From the NCBI GenBank assembly GCA_030035585.1, contig CM057462.1:64452734-64516733 (forward strand): 64,000 nt of DNA, read 5' to 3'. The stretch comes from Dugong dugon. Taxonomy: Eukaryota; Chordata; Mammalia; Sirenia; Dugongidae. Below, in pieces: positions 41,701 through 44,700 of the stretch (the first letter of the stretch is position 1; every line of letters starts with the position of its first letter). The notes under the pieces are model-generated. The model was not told the origin of the DNA. It ran no database searches and worked only from the letters and a program-made list of their open reading frames with translations. The position numbers were made by a program, and so were the translations under genes.

Positions 41701-44700
41701 CAAAAAGTACACATGTACTATGAGAGAGAAAAGACGGGTTTTGATTTAACTTCAGAGGTTTGTGAACTGCTGCATCTGGTTTACCTTGATCAGTTACAGT
41801 GTGCTTACCCCAGGGGACAGTGGCAAAGCAAGATCATGACAACAGAATGGCACAGTACTTTGCACACAAAGCAGCAGCTCTTCATTAAGACTTACTATAT
41901 ACCAAACCAAGGGCTTGGTTAATGTGTCTGCTATATAGGTAAGAATCATAACAAGGCTGACTTTATCTCTTATTTTTAAAGAATCCACAGATGTTAGTAA
42001 GTCTATAACTTATATAACTGTTATCATGGGGTCAAGCAGCTGTATGACTATCAAAGATCTATCTGTCAAGATTAATTGACATTGTATGTGTGTATTTGTT
42101 GCCTTTTTAGCACGAGGTAGAACTAACATCGAACTTAGAGAGAAATTCATCCTACCTGAGGGGGCATCCCAGGGAATGACCCCTTTCCGGTCACGTGGTC
42201 GAAGATCCAAACCTTCTTCCCGGGCAGCTTCCCCCACCCGCTCCAGCTCAAGTGCTAGTCAGAGTAACCACAGCTGTACTTCCATGCCATCTTCTCCAGC
42301 CACCCCAGCCAGTGGTACCAAGGTATGTGTTGACCTCCGTCATGGCCTCTTGACCTGTTTCCCATCTTTGCAGAGCAGTCTGTCCATTGTTTAGTATAGC
42401 CTCTGAAAGACTCCACTGAGGAAAGGAACATGAAGACATATAGACCAAGTTCTACCTAGATCAAGGCCCTACTAGGCTGTAGCAATATACATATACATGA
42501 CCTTTAAGGTGACTGCTAAGGACATTTATTAAAATACAAATTCATGCTGGTTAGAATCAGAAATGTTCCTTTCCACATACTTCCAGTGAGCCCATCCAGA
42601 GCTATTAATTTTGAAAATCCAGCCACTGTCTCTGCAGCTAGAGCTAACAGATAAGTTTGTTGTTACCATGGATTATGTATGAAGGACACCATTGCCTTTC
42701 TGCCTGGTCCCTTTTATTCCGTTGGACTGATGAGCATTTTATTTTGTTTTCTCTTTCTTTAAAATGTAGTGTCTTCTGTTTATTTTTCTGTTCCCAATTT
42801 GCTGCCCCCTTTCTGCTTCATTTTCAATTGTTCCCGTCCTTCCCTTTGGATTTCCATTTCACAGACTCCACTTCAGCTCTCTCGCTGTTATGACAAACCC
42901 TGGCTGGTAAACAGTAAAGCTGGCACCCCCGTCAGGGACAGCCATTATCCTGACCTCCAGCTGCCCAGCCCTGAGGTAGAGTATGGCTTTGCTGACTAAG
43001 GACACAGTAAAGACAAGACCCTCGCTAATGCCAAGAACTTGACCAGCTATTCTTCCTGACAGCAGGCTCTTTCCGTCTTTATGGTGCTTGCTCTCACAGC
43101 TGATCCGTCTAGTCGGTGTTTTTCAGGGGTTTCTAACTCGGAGTAAACAAAATTGGAGGTCAATAAGAGATGCCTAAAACAAGATTATTTAACAACTTTG
43201 TAACAGTCTTTAGAATGATATTTGTTCAGGATGATAAACCATGGTCATTCCAGGTGATTTGTTTATGATCAGGCCTCTTGGAGTCTCCGAATATCAGATA
43301 CACGGACGAGTTAGTAACACTTGAAATTCAACTATGGTGCATGTTCAACAGTGTTCTGTCTCTGCTTAGAACAGAAAAATGGTTGGCATCTCCCACCCTG
43401 AGACACATCCCCAGGCTGGTTGGTGTCACCACACTGGTCCAAGGCATGGGTGCTGCCTACTTCAGCCAAGCACACTGTCAGTCAACACTGCTCTGGGGCT
43501 CGGATTTTAGCTTCTGAATTTCTTGGCCTAGGCACGTGGGTTTCAGTAGTCTTGATTTGAATACACATGCCAGCAATTAAGCGTGGTCACTAATAACAAT
43601 TAGTCATTAAAGTGGTTACACACTTTTTGGAAGAGCAGTGTTTTCAGAAATGAAACATGGACTAGCAGCTTGCCTGATAGCAGTAAATGGACTTTCTGTC
43701 TCTTGCTGGGAAACACTGGGTTCTTGTGCCTCAAAAGACAGTATTGCCTTTAGTTATGTAAGGTTTTAGCCAGATAAACTGGGGAGGTACAAAAAGCCAG
43801 TGCCTATGAGTAAACTTGCTGCTTTGGGATTTGTCCCGCTCCAAGCTAAAATCCAGTACAGAAATATACTGGTTTAGGACGTGATCTGGGAACCTACTGC
43901 CACTAAAACTCCAAGAGTCAACCTGCTTACCTTGCTTTTCTTTTTTCTTAATGGCTCCAGTTTTGTGAAAGTCTCCAAAGTTTTAAAATTTTAAATGTTT
44001 AACTATGAAGTACAAATTCTCATATGATTCTGGTAAGTTTTTTTTGTGTTTTTCTTAAGTTTTCGTTTTTTTGTTTTGTTTCATTTTGAGGTTTCATCTT
44101 CCTTAGTGGTGGTCTACAGTCAGGCCGTCTTCCCAGCAGCAGTGCTCACGATAGCTTCTGAAACTGGTGCTCTTCCTCCTGTGTGGGCCAGGAGGGTTTG
44201 TGCTCGAATGTTAATCACTCTGTCGCTTTTGCTTTATCTTTATAAATTCAAGAAACAGAATGAGATGGGTTGCTTTCCTCTTCTATTTATATAAACATCT
44301 TAAAGGTCTTGGAAAACATTTTACATGATTGATCTCAGGATAAAATTAGAATAGCATTCTGTAGCATGAGTGATATTTAAAACAGATTTAAAATATTTTT
44401 TTCTCCTCCAAATTGTCTACTTAAATGTAGTGCCTATCAGTAACAATAATAATGTTTATCTGGGGCAGTTCTACTCTGTCCTATGGTGTTGCTATGAGTC
44501 GGAATAGACATTAACAGCAATCGGTTTGGTTTTGGTTTTTTTATCCAACTCTTTTCCAGTTTAGGAAGTCCTTCTACACATCATTTATTCGTTCAACAAG
44601 TTATTATTGCACTCCTCTTCTGTGCCAGACACTGTTCTAGGTGCTGAGGATGTGTTAGTGAGCAAAACAAAGTCCCAGCTTTAATGCAAGAGAGACAGAC

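Larger units (their letters stand above)
33873..42110 (+). other. MACF1 intron (8.2 kb), repeat-rich
   Basis: Contents seen: MIR about 34098-34310; AfroSINE 36176-36285; long ancient repeat 37660-39650 interrupted by an L1-like piece 38895-39475; AfroSINE 40052-40271; AfroSINE tail 41022-41150. MIR-like core at 40690-40760. No further exon recognised. Confidence 0.6.
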
